NCBI GenBank assembly: GCA_037139735.1
Contig: JBAXFU010000070.1
Span: 1 to 17,344, forward strand
DNA from: UBA2402 sp037139735
Lineage (GTDB): Bacteria > Planctomycetota > Phycisphaerae > Phycisphaerales > UBA1924
Reading direction: 5' to 3'
DNA: 17,344 bases
Part shown: positions 1-7,856 of the stretch, piece after piece
Numbering within the stretch: position 1 is the first letter of the stretch
Layout: each line of letters opens with the position of its first letter
The notes under the pieces: model-generated
What the model was told of the DNA's origin: nothing
Database searches by the model: none
What the model saw: the letters and a program-made list of their open reading frames with translations, nothing else
Program-made: the position numbers and the translations under genes

Positions 1-56
1 GAATGTTGCCACGGGTGACCGAACCCGCAACGCGGGTGAGGGAAACCCGTGGAAGA
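1..56. repeat. Dispersed hairpin repeat, copy 1 (left edge, possibly cut by the window)
   Basis: This stretch matches a unit that recurs at 17086-17140 and 17312-17344. It folds as nested hairpins. The outer arms are CCACGGGT (9-16) and ACCCGTGG (45-52). The inner arms are ACCCGC (23-28) and GCGGGT (32-37) around an AAC loop. The copy near 17094 has the same arms but loop GCA, so the stem is kept while the loop drifts. No open frame or transposase is associated with it. It is probably an intergenic REP/MITE-like or structured-RNA element; its function is unknown. Confidence 0.75.
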
Positions 57-77
57 GCGCCACCCGCGCCCACCCCC

Positions 78-121
78 AAAAACGACGTCGTGCGGCCCCA
101 CGAGAAGCCGCACGAACGTCG
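78..121 (-). terminator. Intrinsic terminator of the lectin/dockerin gene
   Basis: Read on the minus strand, a 14-bp stem (plus-strand arms 83-96 and 107-121, one bulged base at 116, 10-nt loop) is followed at once by five T residues (plus-strand A run 78-82). It begins 28 nt beyond the stop codon of the gene at 149-2713, as expected for a rho-independent terminator. Confidence 0.75.
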
Positions 122-148
122 ATCTCGACTTCGATCTTCCCGGCGGTC

Positions 149-2713
149 TCAGCAGCCGCCGTTCTCCCACGCCACGAAGAAGACATCCACGTCGCTGCCG
201 TCGACGCCGCCATCAAGGTTCACGTCGGCGGCCGAATCGCCCGATTCCCACGCGATGAAGAAGCTGTCGATGTCACCCCCGTCGACGCCGCCGTCCTGGT
301 TGAAATCGGCGGGGCAGGCGGGCGTGCATTCGCCGACCGTCAATGAGAAATACGGGCCCCACATAAGGCACGTGTTCACCACCGAGGTGCTGACGGAGAA
401 CAGGGGGTAGTACGCACCCGCATCCGCCGGCGAGATCGAACTCAACTCAAGACGGGTCGTGCCGGCTCCGGTGATGGTGGTGCCGCCGGCCGTGATGCCG
501 TCCTGCAACAGACCAGAGGGGCCATTCCAGTAGACGGTACCTGCGACGCCATGTGTCGAGAGGGGCGCCTCGAGGACGAGGTGCTCGCCGCACTCGACGT
601 GCGGCTGGCTCGACTGGTAGCCGGAGGTGAAGGGCGTGTTCCACTCCATCACATACGCCTTGGGAAGCGTTCGGTCCGGTTCCGACTCCTCGAAGGCGAG
701 CATGTCGGCCCACTGGGTCGCGTATGTCCCCGACGACGAGCGCCGAAGGTACATCGATGCGCTGTCGTCGTACCCGGCGTGCGGAGCACCCGGCAACCAG
801 TTCGTCCACCACTCGTAGTTCCAGTCCGGCCAAATCCAGGACCAGTCGTTCTGGTACTTCCTCCCTCCGATCCACGGGCCCACCGCCTCGCCTTGGGCAT
901 CAATCGCCCACAGGGACGGGTCACCCGTGATCGAGTCGATCATCCGCTGCTGCGACTCATTCAGGATCGAAACGAGAGAGCTGCCGGATGACCATGCGTC
1001 ATCGCGAGCCTGTTGCGACGTCACCGCCCCCGACGCATCGACCACCACTCGATAGATCCGGTTGAGTCCGCACGCCGCGAACGGTTCGTTCGTGGCATCG
1101 ACACGGACAAGCACCGACATCGAGACTGGGTTGCCGCACTCGTTTCGCGCCTCGAGCCGGTACTCACCGATGTCCGAGATCGAGGGCTCCATGATCTCGA
1201 GTCGGCTCGTCGTCACGCCCGTCACAAGGCCGCCGCCGGGCCGCCATCCATCCTGCATCGGCCAGCCGCCTCGCGTCCATTGCAGCGCCGTCGAGCCTGA
1301 GGGAAGCGTCGCGCTGATCGTGAGGGTGGCCGGAAGCGATCCTCGGATCACCACGTCCGGCATCCGCCCGCTGACCGTGCCGGGGTACTCCACCACGAAG
1401 CCCCTCACCCGGTCGAAACCGTTGTCCGGCGTGGGCATCCACAACGGCCCATCGGCACCCCACGTCGACCGGAGGATCGCGTGGTCGTACCCAGGGGCGT
1501 AGTCGCTCAACGACGCATCCGGGGCCCACGCGGCGAACGACCACGGTTGTCCCCCTTCCCAAGACCACCCGCTCGCATGGTCGTGCGTCGCGGCGTTGTC
1601 GCGACGAGCACCGATCCACAGGCCGCGGTAGTCGGCCGTCGACGCCCACTCGTCGGGGTACTGCCACCAGACATCCTCGCGTGCAAAGACGTTGGTGGCC
1701 ACCAGGTCGTGCTCGGCTTGGGTATTGAGGTCGACCAAACGGCCGCCCATCGCCGCCGCCATGTCGCGGGCCTGCGTCCACGTGATTGGCCTGGGCGTCG
1801 CGACCACTTCGTACCGAGTTCCGTCGCCCCCCTCGAGGCATGACAGCGTCATCGTCTTTTGAGGCAGCACCGACGCCGCCGTCGGCCCCAGTCTCAGTTC
1901 GTCGAACCCGGGCGCATCCCCCCACGCCGTCAAGACAATCGCTTCGATGCCCAGAGGCATGCGCCAGCCGCTCGCCACCCCCGATGGCGGCGGCAACGAA
2001 CCCCCCAACGGCGGATTCAGCCATGTCGACACCGTCGCCACGCCCGTCGGCGACGATTCGAATTTGAACAGCATCAGGACCACGCCTGCATGCGGCCCGT
2101 ATCCCGGCGCCAACGGCACGTCGATCTCCAGGGGCAACGGCGTGCCCGACGAGGTGTACCGTTGATCCGATGCCATCCGCCACGTAGACCCGTGCTTGCC
2201 GATCCGCAACGTGTAGAGCGTGGAGTAATCCGACGAGTTCACCTGGAATCCAACCGTCGCGATCTCGTAGAGCCACCCCCGCGTGTCGATCAGCACGCTG
2301 CCCCAACACGTGGTGCCGGGTGTGACCGCATATTCAGAGCCGCGCCATTGCGACTGCACGTTGGCCGAATACGCCCACGGCGAGCTGACCGTCACCCGCC
2401 CGCCGGCCGTCGCCAGTTCCACGCCGCTCGCGGAATCGGTGTACGTCAACCCATCAGTCGCCACGAACAGCGAGGTTCCAAAGTAAGCCCCCCCGAGGCC
2501 CCATCGGTTGTATTCCGTCGGCCTTGAGAAGAACCGCCCCGACGTCGAGTGCGTGAGCGGAATGCCCGTGTGCATGAACTGTTCCACGCTCACGCCCATG
2601 CCCGATCCCTGCGCCGCTGCGGGCGTCACCATCACCCCCGTCAGCCCCAACGACGCACCGACCACAGACAACACGGATCGAACGCACGTCTGCAGACCGA
2701 ATGAACGTACCAT
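149..2713 (-). CDS. Secreted C-type lectin-like/Ig-like protein with C-terminal GC-type dockerin
   Basis: This encodes 854 aa. The start at 2713 is chosen over an in-frame start at 2839 because AGGAG lies 8 nt upstream and the product opens directly with a signal peptide (residues 1-35, ending PAAAQ). Domains read as follows. Residues 40-285 are a beta-rich region ending GFDELRLGPT, like concanavalin/LamG-type domains of planctomycetes. Residues 298-445 are a first C-type-lectin-like domain (LWIGARR, WSWEGGQPW). Residues 452-538 are Ig-like (SDIGEYRLEARNECG). Residues 550-692 are a second lectin-like domain (PWIGGRK, WSWIWPDW). Residues 705-795 are a second Ig-like domain (SPADAGAYY). Residues 800-854 are a dockerin with two Asp-rich Ca-binding loops (DFNQDGGVDGGD, DVNLDGGVDGSD) and the terminal NGGC. 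It is likely exported and surface-bound or released, binding glycans or protein; the ligand is unknown. The gene is divergent from an ECF sigma factor 105 bp away, which may control it (inference). Confidence 0.85.
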   Translation of the reverse strand: MVRSFGLQTCVRSVLSVVGASLGLTGVMVTPAAAQGSGMGVSVEQFMHTGIPLTHSTSGRFFSRPTEYNRWGLGGAYFGTSLFVATDGLTYTDSASGVELATAGGRVTVSSPWAYSANVQSQWRGSEYAVTPGTTCWGSVLIDTRGWLYEIATVGFQVNSSDYSTLYTLRIGKHGSTWRMASDQRYTSSGTPLPLEIDVPLAPGYGPHAGVVLMLFKFESSPTGVATVSTWLNPPLGGSLPPPSGVASGWRMPLGIEAIVLTAWGDAPGFDELRLGPTAASVLPQKTMTLSCLEGGDGTRYEVVATPRPITWTQARDMAAAMGGRLVDLNTQAEHDLVATNVFAREDVWWQYPDEWASTADYRGLWIGARRDNAATHDHASGWSWEGGQPWSFAAWAPDASLSDYAPGYDHAILRSTWGADGPLWMPTPDNGFDRVRGFVVEYPGTVSGRMPDVVIRGSLPATLTISATLPSGSTALQWTRGGWPMQDGWRPGGGLVTGVTTSRLEIMEPSISDIGEYRLEARNECGNPVSMSVLVRVDATNEPFAACGLNRIYRVVVDASGAVTSQQARDDAWSSGSSLVSILNESQQRMIDSITGDPSLWAIDAQGEAVGPWIGGRKYQNDWSWIWPDWNYEWWTNWLPGAPHAGYDDSASMYLRRSSSGTYATQWADMLAFEESEPDRTLPKAYVMEWNTPFTSGYQSSQPHVECGEHLVLEAPLSTHGVAGTVYWNGPSGLLQDGITAGGTTITGAGTTRLELSSISPADAGAYYPLFSVSTSVVNTCLMWGPYFSLTVGECTPACPADFNQDGGVDGGDIDSFFIAWESGDSAADVNLDGGVDGSDVDVFFVAWENGGC

Positions 2714-2818
2714 GCTTCTTTCTCCTGGCGGGCGTGGCTCCTCGCCGCACCTCGTTCCCCTGTAGGCGAGCCCCGAAGCGAATCGACGCCACGAATTGAC
2801 CGGCAATGGGCATGCTCC

Positions 2819-3415
2819 ATGACTTTTGAACCGCCCCAACCCCCGCCCTCCTCACCCGGTCCGTCCGAAAACACCAACATGGCAGACCTGCTGCCCCTCG
2901 TCTACGACCACCTCCGCGCTCTCGCCCGAGCCAAACTCGCCTCCGAATCCGCCGCCCAATCCATCTCCCCCACCGCCCTCGTCCACGAGGCCTATCTCAA
3001 GATGGTGGGCACGGACAAACCCTGGCACGACAAGCGACACTTCTTCGCCGCCGCTGCCCTGGCCATGCGCCGCATCCTCGTCGATCGGGCCCGGGCCCGA
3101 CAGGGTCCCAAACGTGGCGTGATCGATTCGCGGGTCTCGCTTGAGGTGGCAGAGGCGGCAGCGGCGTCGGGCGGTCCGACGCCCGCCGACATGCTCGCTT
3201 CCGACTGGATCGCCCTCGAACAGGCCATGACCGCGCTCGAAGCACACGACCCCCTTCTCGCCGAAGTCGTCCACCTCCGCTACTTCGCCGGCCTCACCGT
3301 CGACGAGACCGCGCTGGCCATGGGCGTCTCGCCCCGCTCGATCAACCGCGACTGGATGGTCGCCAGGGCCTGGCTTTTGCGTCGCATCCGCGACGCCTCC
3401 AACGCCTCGTCATGA
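2819..3415 (+). CDS. ECF-type RNA polymerase sigma factor, planctomycete kinase-linked type
   Basis: This encodes 198 aa. Region 2 spans about residues 22-95 (LLPLVYDHLRALARAKL, then SPTALVHEAYLKMV, then HFFAAAALAMRRILVDRAR). This is the signature of the ECF family common in planctomycetes and acidobacteria, often found beside protein kinases. Region 4 spans about 132-192, with the helix-turn-helix LTVDETALAMGVSPRSINRD. The sigma factor would direct RNA polymerase to a specific promoter set. The stop overlaps the kinase start by 4 nt (ATGA), so the two are translationally coupled and probably act in one pathway. No anti-sigma gene is visible; kinase-mediated control is an inference. The start at 2819 leaves a Pro/Ser-rich leader before the sigma domain; ATG 2879 is an alternative. 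Neither has a clear Shine-Dalgarno. Confidence 0.88.
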   Translation: MTFEPPQPPPSSPGPSENTNMADLLPLVYDHLRALARAKLASESAAQSISPTALVHEAYLKMVGTDKPWHDKRHFFAAAALAMRRILVDRARARQGPKRGVIDSRVSLEVAEAAAASGGPTPADMLASDWIALEQAMTALEAHDPLLAEVVHLRYFAGLTVDETALAMGVSPRSINRDWMVARAWLLRRIRDASNASS

Positions 3416-6114
3416 CCCGGCCCCACACCTCCAACCACGACTGGGATCTCGTCAAGACCATCGCGGGCGAGGCCTTCGATCTTCCCGACGATCAACGCGC
3501 CGACTTCATCGCCAGACGCTGCGCAGAGCGGCAGGATCTGCTCGATCAGGTCCGCGACCTCATCGGCGTCGCCGGCACCCGCACCTCCATCCTCGACGCC
3601 GGCGGCATCCCCGTCGACATGCTCGCCGCCGCCCTCGACATCGCCCCCGTCGTCGAGGGCGCCCGCATCGGCCGCTACGTCATCGGCCCACCCTTGGGCA
3701 CAGGGGGCATGGGCACCGTCCATCAGGCCTTCGACACCTCCCTCTCACGCACCGTCGCCCTCAAGTTCCTCACCCACGGCGTCGCCTCCCCCCGGGCACG
3801 TCGCCGCTTCGAGGTCGAAGCCCGCTCGCTCGCCCGACTCGACCACCCCGCCATCGCCCGCATCTTCGAGGCCGGCGTCCACGTCGCCGAAGGCAACCCC
3901 GTCAGCGTCCCCTTCATCGCGATGGAGTTCGTGCCCGAGGCACGCACCCTCGACGCCTGGATGCGAGACCGCCGTCCCGCCCTCCGCGACACGCTCGCGA
4001 TGTTCGCCGCCATCTGCGACGCCGTCCACCACGGCCACCAGCACGGCGTCCTCCACCTCGATCTCAAGCCCTCCAACATCCTCGTCGGCAAGGACGACGC
4101 CCCCAAGATCATCGACTTCGGCGTCGCCCGCCTCCGAAGCGATGCCGACGCCGCCGCCACCGCCACCCGCCCCGATCTCGGCGGCACCCCCGCCTACATG
4201 CCCCCCGAGGCCTTCGAGAACGCGTCGCCCGCCCTCGACACCCGCGCCGACATCTTCGCCCTGGGCGCCATCATGTACGAGGTGCTCGCCGGAACCCACC
4301 CTCGCGACAACCCTTCCCTCTCCATGCAGCAGGCCGCGGCGTTCGTCCGCGACCGCGCGCCGGAGAAACTCTCCAGTCGCCGTCGCGACTGCAAGGGCGA
4401 CATCGAAACCGTGGTGCACGCCGCGCTCGACCCGGACCGCGCCAAGCGCTACCAGTCCGCCGCGGAACTCGCCGCCGACCTGCGTCGCATCCTCGAACAC
4501 CGTCCCATCGTCGCCAGGCCCGTCTCCTTCGCGCGTCACGTCGCGCTCTTCGCCCGCCGCCGCAAGGCCATCGCCGCCGCCACCGTGATCGCGGCCCTGG
4601 GCCTTGGCGCGGGGTTCGTCGCCCTGCAAACCGGCCTCTCCCGCGCCCGTGCCAGCGAAGCGGTCGCCCGCGACGAGGCGGACCGCGCCCGCCGCTCGTC
4701 GCAGTTCATCATGGGCATGCTCCGCGCGGCCAACCCCTTCGCGGGCGAATCAATCCTCACGGCCGCACCCGACTGGAGCGGATGGAACGATCCGTGGCCT
4801 CCCGTGGGCGACCCCGACAAGGCCCCCAGCATCGGCGACCTGCTCGCCGCGGGCATGGATCGTCTCGAGGTCGCCTTCCCGGGCGACCTGCAGCTGCAGG
4901 CCGACATGGCCATCACGCTCGCCGAAACCGCCGAGGCGCTCGCGGACCGTCGCGGCGACATGATGCTTCATCGTGCCGCCGACGCCTTGTCGGCCGTGCA
5001 CGGTCCCGACCACCCTCGAACGCTCGTGGCCCGTCACTTGTTCCACTCGTGGCAGGTGCTCCAAGGCAACCCGATACCGATCGAGACGCTCGAGGCGCAC
5101 CTGTCGACGATCCGCGCCGTCGCCGCCGACAACAGGCCGCTCCTCAACTCGGCCGCCGCCCTCTGCATGGAGTTGATGGTCAGGGCCGGTCGACGCGACG
5201 ACGCCCTCGCCCTCGCGGCGTCCGTTCGGGCCGATCTCGCCCGCGGCCACGACGACGACCAGTCGCTCCTCTCCGCCGACATCACCACGCTCGACTACAC
5301 GGTCTCCAACCCGCAGGAGGCCGCCGCCGCGCTCGATCGCATCCCGGACCTGCTCGCACGGGCCAAGCACCTCGACGCGGGCGCAGGACTCAACACGCTC
5401 AAGGTGCTCTTTCATCAGCAACGCTGGCAACGCGAAGCCGGTCGCATCACCGATGCAGCCGCGACGCTCCGCCGGGGCGCGGAACTCGCCACCCGCGTCC
5501 ACGGCAATCGCAACAAGGGCATGTACGAGTGGTGGACGGAACTCTACTTCGTCGCCCTGCTCCTCAAGGACTATCCGCTCGCCGAAGAAGCGGCCCGCAA
5601 CCAAGTCGCCATCGCTCAGGGCATGCTCGGCCCTCGCTCCATGTACACCACCAAGGCCAATGGTCGCCTCGCCCGCGCCCTGCTCTCGCAAGGCGTGCGC
5701 CTCGAAGAGGCCCAACGCGCCGCTCGCCAGGCCGTCGACAGCGCACCCGAACTGCTCGAGGCCGGCGACGGGTGGGCCATCTTCCACGAATGCCTCTGGG
5801 CGTGGTCGATCCGACTCCAAGGCGATTGGGCCAAGGGCCTCGACATCCTTCGCCACCGCATGACCGTCGAGACCGCCGCCGGCCGCCCCGCCGCCGTCGA
5901 CTGGGCTGAACTCGTCCGCTGGGCCGAACTGGCCCAAGGCGAAATGGATGGCGCACTCGCCCGCGGCGATTGGACCAGCCGCGAATCCGATATCCGCATG
6001 GCCGTCGAACGCGCCGAACTCCACGCATCGCGGATGTCTCCGGACTGGCCCACCGTCACCCTCGTCGAGGCCGCACGGGCCCGCTTCGAGGCCGAACTGG
6101 CCAGGCGCCGCTGA
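3412..6114 (+). CDS. Membrane Ser/Thr protein kinase with C-terminal TPR-like helical region
   Basis: This encodes 900 aa. Residues 1-80 are a helical leader of the kind seen in planctomycete kinases (DLPDDQRADFIARRC). The kinase domain spans about 88-365: glycine loop LGTGGMG (95-101), VALK lysine K118, alpha-C Glu E136, catalytic loop HLDLKPSN (215-222, catalytic D217), DFG at 235-237, and MPPE (263-266) in the APE position. Catalytic residues are intact, so it should be active. The usual HRD arginine is Leu216, making it a non-RD kinase. One transmembrane helix lies near 386-406 after a basic stretch (ARRRK). Residues 410-900 are Ala/Leu-rich antiparallel-type helices resembling degenerate TPRs, expected outside the cytoplasm as a sensing or scaffolding part. 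It is co-translated with the ECF sigma factor at 2819-3415. Its end lies 3 nt from the end of the convergent CARF-activator gene. Confidence 0.92.
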   Translation: MTRPHTSNHDWDLVKTIAGEAFDLPDDQRADFIARRCAERQDLLDQVRDLIGVAGTRTSILDAGGIPVDMLAAALDIAPVVEGARIGRYVIGPPLGTGGMGTVHQAFDTSLSRTVALKFLTHGVASPRARRRFEVEARSLARLDHPAIARIFEAGVHVAEGNPVSVPFIAMEFVPEARTLDAWMRDRRPALRDTLAMFAAICDAVHHGHQHGVLHLDLKPSNILVGKDDAPKIIDFGVARLRSDADAAATATRPDLGGTPAYMPPEAFENASPALDTRADIFALGAIMYEVLAGTHPRDNPSLSMQQAAAFVRDRAPEKLSSRRRDCKGDIETVVHAALDPDRAKRYQSAAELAADLRRILEHRPIVARPVSFARHVALFARRRKAIAAATVIAALGLGAGFVALQTGLSRARASEAVARDEADRARRSSQFIMGMLRAANPFAGESILTAAPDWSGWNDPWPPVGDPDKAPSIGDLLAAGMDRLEVAFPGDLQLQADMAITLAETAEALADRRGDMMLHRAADALSAVHGPDHPRTLVARHLFHSWQVLQGNPIPIETLEAHLSTIRAVAADNRPLLNSAAALCMELMVRAGRRDDALALAASVRADLARGHDDDQSLLSADITTLDYTVSNPQEAAAALDRIPDLLARAKHLDAGAGLNTLKVLFHQQRWQREAGRITDAAATLRRGAELATRVHGNRNKGMYEWWTELYFVALLLKDYPLAEEAARNQVAIAQGMLGPRSMYTTKANGRLARALLSQGVRLEEAQRAARQAVDSAPELLEAGDGWAIFHECLWAWSIRLQGDWAKGLDILRHRMTVETAAGRPAAVDWAELVRWAELAQGEMDGALARGDWTSRESDIRMAVERAELHASRMSPDWPTVTLVEAARARFEAELARRR

Positions 6115-6117
6115 CGT

Positions 6118-7686
6118 CTACAGCCCCAAACGCTGGCGACACGCATCAAGCCGCTGGTAGCTCGCGTAGCCCAGCAACCTCGCCGCCGCGGTCTTGTTCT
6201 TGCTCGTCTGCTCCAACGCGCGCCTGATGTACTCGCGTTCGATCGCCCGGATGTGCTCGTCAAGCGAAAACCCCTCCTCGATCGCACCATCATCCCGCCG
6301 CGAACCATCGAGGTCGGCCAACCCCTCGCGAAGGTCCCGCTCCCCGATCTCCGCCCCGTCCACCAACGCCGCCGCCTGCGTCAACGCGTTCCGCAACTGC
6401 CGAATGTTCCCCGGCCACGCATAGGAACGGATGAACTTCCTCGCCGAGGGGTTCAGCTTCTTCTCCACGTACCCCGGCACCCCCGCGCGGCTGAAGTCCT
6501 CGTTGATGTGCGCCAGCAGCGCCTCGGCCACCAACACCATGTCGCCTCCCCGCTCCCGCAGGGGTGGTATGTGGATCGTCACGCCCGCCAACCGGTAGTA
6601 GAGGTCCTCGCGAAACCGCCCCGCCTCGATCTCCCGCCGCAAGTCCCGGTTCGTCGCCGCGATGATCCGCACGTCCACCCGCTTCACGTCGTCCGCACCC
6701 ACCGGCGAGAAACACCGTGTCGTCGGTCGCGACTCCCGCGGCGGCTGGAGCACCCGCAACAACTTCGCCTGCATCTGAAGATCGCACTCGGCCACCTCGT
6801 CGAGGAAGAGCGTCCCCTCGTGCGCCACCTCGAACTTCCCCGCCCGACGCTCCTTCGCGTCGGTGAACGCCCCCTTTACGTGCCCGAAGAGTTCCGACTC
6901 CAAGAGGTTGGTCGGCAACGCCGCACAGTTCACCTCCACGATCTCCTTGCTCCGCCGCAGACTCTCCTTGTGGATGGCGTGTGCAAAAACCTCCTTGCCC
7001 ACCCCGCTCTCCCCGAGCAGGAGCACGTTGACGTCCCGCGGCGCGATCTTGGTCGCACGCATCACGGCCTTGCGGATGATCGGGCTCTTGCCGGTGATCC
7101 CGCCGAACTCCACGGCCACGTCGAGTTGGCTGCTGTCCTGGATCAGACGGTCCGAGGCCTCGAGCATCCGATGCAGGACGTCCGCCTCAAGGTCGAAGGG
7201 GACCTGCACCGTCACCACGTCCCGATCCCTGACGTCGACGAAGGTGGCGTCGTACATGGTCTTGCCGAGCAGCACCCATGCCGCGATGTTCGCCGCCGTC
7301 CCCGACGCGAGATTCATCGAGAGCTCAACGCCCTCTCGCCGCGGATCGACCACCTTCTCCAGAACCGACTTGGCGACATTGAACGAGGCGAGGTACGGGT
7401 CCCGTCCGCCCATCTTCACCTGGTGGACGATGGCTCCCGACCGCAACTCCGAAGCGCACCGACGCACGGCCTCGGTGACGTGCTCGCTGAGCAGGTGCAC
7501 CTCGTCGAACCGCTTGTCGCGGAGCAGCGAGGCGAGCGGGCCTCGCGAACCCTTGCCGCCACCGGACTTGGAACCGGCCACCGACGCGATGTCCTTGAGA
7601 TCAAGCCCTCCGTGGCGACGCGCATAGGCCTGCATGTCCTCGGGCGACAACCACGAAACGAGCACCGACACGGTGTTGGACTTCAT
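6118..7686 (-). CDS. CARF-domain sigma54-dependent transcriptional activator (RtcR-like)
   Basis: This encodes 522 aa. The start at 7686 is chosen because GGAGGGG (plus-strand 7692-7698) sits 5 nt upstream; an in-frame start at 7722 lacks this. Residues 5-170 look like a CARF/Rossmann sensor: VSVLVSWLS at strand 1, DEVHLLSEH in mid-domain, then MNLASGTAANIAAWVLLGK (124-142), matching the CARF ligand loop (NxTxGT-like). Residues 195-430 are a sigma54-activator AAA+ domain: Walker A GESGVGKE (225-232), GAFTDA loop (272-277; canonical is GAFTGA), Walker B LFLDEVAE (293-300), and sensor/Arg region RIIAATNRDLR (340-350). Residues 478-522 form a Fis-type helix-turn-helix (NKTAAARLLGYASYQRL). E. coli RtcR has the same sensor-AAA layout and activates RNA-repair genes rtcBA. 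Neither rtcA nor rtcB is in this window. The divergent sigma54 promoter at 7829-7844 is the probable target. Confidence 0.9.
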   Translation of the reverse strand: MKSNTVSVLVSWLSPEDMQAYARRHGGLDLKDIASVAGSKSGGGKGSRGPLASLLRDKRFDEVHLLSEHVTEAVRRCASELRSGAIVHQVKMGGRDPYLASFNVAKSVLEKVVDPRREGVELSMNLASGTAANIAAWVLLGKTMYDATFVDVRDRDVVTVQVPFDLEADVLHRMLEASDRLIQDSSQLDVAVEFGGITGKSPIIRKAVMRATKIAPRDVNVLLLGESGVGKEVFAHAIHKESLRRSKEIVEVNCAALPTNLLESELFGHVKGAFTDAKERRAGKFEVAHEGTLFLDEVAECDLQMQAKLLRVLQPPRESRPTTRCFSPVGADDVKRVDVRIIAATNRDLRREIEAGRFREDLYYRLAGVTIHIPPLRERGGDMVLVAEALLAHINEDFSRAGVPGYVEKKLNPSARKFIRSYAWPGNIRQLRNALTQAAALVDGAEIGERDLREGLADLDGSRRDDGAIEEGFSLDEHIRAIEREYIRRALEQTSKNKTAAARLLGYASYQRLDACRQRLGL

Positions 7687-7734
7687 CACGACCCCTCCAT
7701 TCGGCGCTCCGCCGAGCCGCACAAACGCCTCGTC

Positions 7735-7764
7735 ATGGTATCACAAACTCCATTGTGCTTCCAT
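7735..7764. promoter_or_regulatory. Imperfect 30-bp dyad, candidate enhancer (UAS) for the CARF activator
   Basis: The two 15-bp halves (7735-7749 and 7750-7764) are near mirror complements. The core is CACAA-N6-TTGTG, and outer arms ATGG and CCAT extend the symmetry, with 10 of the 12 outer base pairs matching. It lies in the only AT-richer stretch of the divergent region, about 80 bp upstream of the -24 element and about 105 bp from the predicted transcription start. That is the usual distance for enhancer sites of sigma54 activators. Assignment to the adjacent activator is inference. Confidence 0.5.
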
Positions 7765-7828
7765 ACTTTTCTTTACGCCTGCGCCGACCCAGCGAGGCCT
7801 TTTTGACGCGTGGCGGCCGATCTCGTCG

Positions 7829-7844
7829 TGGCACACCCCTTGCT
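7829..7844 (+). promoter_or_regulatory. Sigma54 (RpoN) -24/-12 promoter
   Basis: TGGCACACCCCTTGCT matches the sigma54 consensus TGGCACG-N4-TTGCW at every position but one (A for the last G of the -24 block), with exact spacing between GG (7830-7831) and GC (7842-7843). The predicted transcription start is about 7855, two bases before the ATG at 7857. It sits in the gap divergent from a sigma54-activator gene, which strongly supports function. Confidence 0.85.
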
Positions 7845-7856
7845 TCGGGGGCAGCG

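Noticed and set aside
6253..7806. Plus-strand open frame opposite the CARF activator
   Set aside because: Arg/His/Leu-rich shadow; the minus-strand frame contains all sigma54-activator motifs.
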